Source of the DNA: Asterochloris sp. CNOR1
Lineage: Eukaryota; Chlorophyta; Trebouxiophyceae; Trebouxiales; Trebouxiaceae
Assembly (NCBI GenBank): GCA_963969365.1
Contig: OZ017746.1
Location: forward strand, 3,534,001-3,598,000
Reading direction: 5' to 3'
DNA length: 64,000 nucleotides
Below, piece after piece: positions 63,401-64,000 of the stretch. Position numbers and translations under genes: made by a program. The notes below the pieces were generated by a model. That model made no database searches. It saw only the letters and a program-made list of their open reading frames with translations, and was not told the origin of the DNA. Each line of letters starts with the position of its first letter. Within the stretch, counting starts at the first letter, position 1.

Positions 63401-64000
63401 GGCTCAAGTCTGGCCACGCTGTGACGAGGACGCTACAAGGAGCAGCAGCTGCTGCGGGGCAACAGAGTCGATGCATGGTGACAGGCCCAGGAGAGCAGGT
63501 CTTCTGGAGCGCAAGCCTGGACATGCGCAAGTAGTTGTCACAGCACATGCCTTGTCGCCAGGTTTGACAGTGCCACTGAAGATCCTGCCAAAGGCGTCAA
63601 ACGAGCTGACATCTGGCTTGGGGAACAGCTTGGCGATGTGAATCAGCAGCGGCCCTTTGGAGTTGCAGCTGATCGCATGGCCCACGATCTCATCGTCCTG
63701 GGGCCCAGTGTACAGCCGCCTGACCTGCAGCAGGGCGCACCATCCAGGCATGGCAGCCAGCTCCTGGGAACTGGAAAACACCTTACTCCACTGCAGTCCT
63801 CCGGTCAAGCACTCCCACCAGTCACAGAATAGGTCCGAGCATGAGCTAAAGAGGCGCTGGTCAGCTGACACTTGCGTTTGCAGTGCCTCCAGGTGTCATC
63901 TTTGCCTGCTTGTTTTGGCTGGCATTTTGCACCAATTAGCAAAGCATTCTTAGGCCAGATATGGCCTAGCAGGTGTCCAGGCACCCACCTTGGCCTCCTG
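60401..64000 (-). CDS. EFTUD2: U5 snRNP GTPase Snu114/EFTUD2, C-terminal part (5' truncated by window)
   Basis: EF-G-like GTPase that controls spliceosome activation and disassembly. The window holds domains II-V; the GTP-binding domain lies beyond 64000. Exons in order on the minus strand: about 63.55-63.72 kb ([25 protein letters not shown]), 63.2-63.31 kb ([12 protein letters not shown]), 62.63-62.8 kb ([27 protein letters not shown]), 62.24-62.36 kb ([20 protein letters not shown], then GTGEMYLD), 61.98-62.14 kb ([20 protein letters not shown]), 61.53-61.75 kb ([15 protein letters not shown]), 61.08-61.3 kb ([13 protein letters not shown]), 60.83-60.98 kb ([12 protein letters not shown]), 60.59-60.75 kb ([13 protein letters not shown]), and the last ([18 protein letters not shown]), stop at 60401-60403. 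The match to human EFTUD2 is block for block. Intron edges are approximate. Confidence 0.92.

Overview
This window is nuclear DNA from a GC-rich green alga (Chlorophyta; the class is not resolved). The evidence is: intron-dense genes with short GT-AG and a few GC-AG introns whose acceptors usually read CTGCAG or GTGCAG; occasional TGTAA 3'-end signals; plant-lineage genes such as a DEX1 homologue; a fused one-polypeptide glycolate dehydrogenase of the Chlamydomonas type; and Ty3/gypsy and Ty1/copia retrotransposons. Exon structures below were worked out by hand from splice signals, reading phase and remembered family similarity. No alignment software was available.

Layout. 0-3.6 kb: exons of a disordered P/Q-rich to acidic protein (+). 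3.8-10.6 kb: DEX1-like FG-GAP membrane protein (-). 10.8-14.9 kb: unrecognised Met/Pro/Gln-rich protein (-). 15.1-22.3 kb: mitochondrial-type glycolate/D-lactate dehydrogenase (+, 19 exons, 1092 aa). 22.6-23.0 kb: VMA21 (-). 23.2-25.2 kb: FMRP-like tandem Tudor/Agenet protein (+). 25.4-29.1 kb: hydroxypyruvate reductase (-, 9 exons, 426 aa). 29.2-33.1 kb: alanine(serine)-glyoxylate aminotransferase (+). 33.4-35.6 kb: SLC25 mitochondrial carrier (-, 9 exons, 306 aa). 35.8-36.8 kb: RraA/HMG-aldolase-like protein (+). 36.8-39.3 kb: snurportin-1 (-). From glycolate dehydrogenase to snurportin the genes strictly alternate strand, so they form head-to-head and tail-to-tail pairs with very short spacers.

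40.6-58.5 kb is a decayed, repeat-filled block. A direct tandem copy of about 32.3-37.4 kb (aminotransferase 3' part, carrier, RraA gene, snurportin fragment) has become pseudogenes. It has been invaded by two GAG-only non-autonomous LTR elements (each with a perfect 5-bp target duplication), a solo copia LTR, a near-intact copia element, and a chromodomain gypsy element nested in a copia fragment. 58.5-60.4 kb has no recognisable protein gene but holds an initiator-tRNA-Met-like locus. 60.4-64 kb carries the C-terminal part of the U5 snRNP GTPase Snu114/EFTUD2 (-), cut by the window edge.

How the genes fit together. Glycolate dehydrogenase (glycolate to glyoxylate), the aminotransferase (glyoxylate to glycine, or serine to hydroxypyruvate) and hydroxypyruvate reductase (hydroxypyruvate to glycerate) are three steps of the photorespiratory C2 pathway. 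All three begin with mitochondrial-looking presequences, and a mitochondrial carrier sits beside them. The aminotransferase and the reductase are divergent, with only 82 bp between their start codons. This is the main discovery candidate: a photorespiratory gene cluster in a eukaryotic alga.
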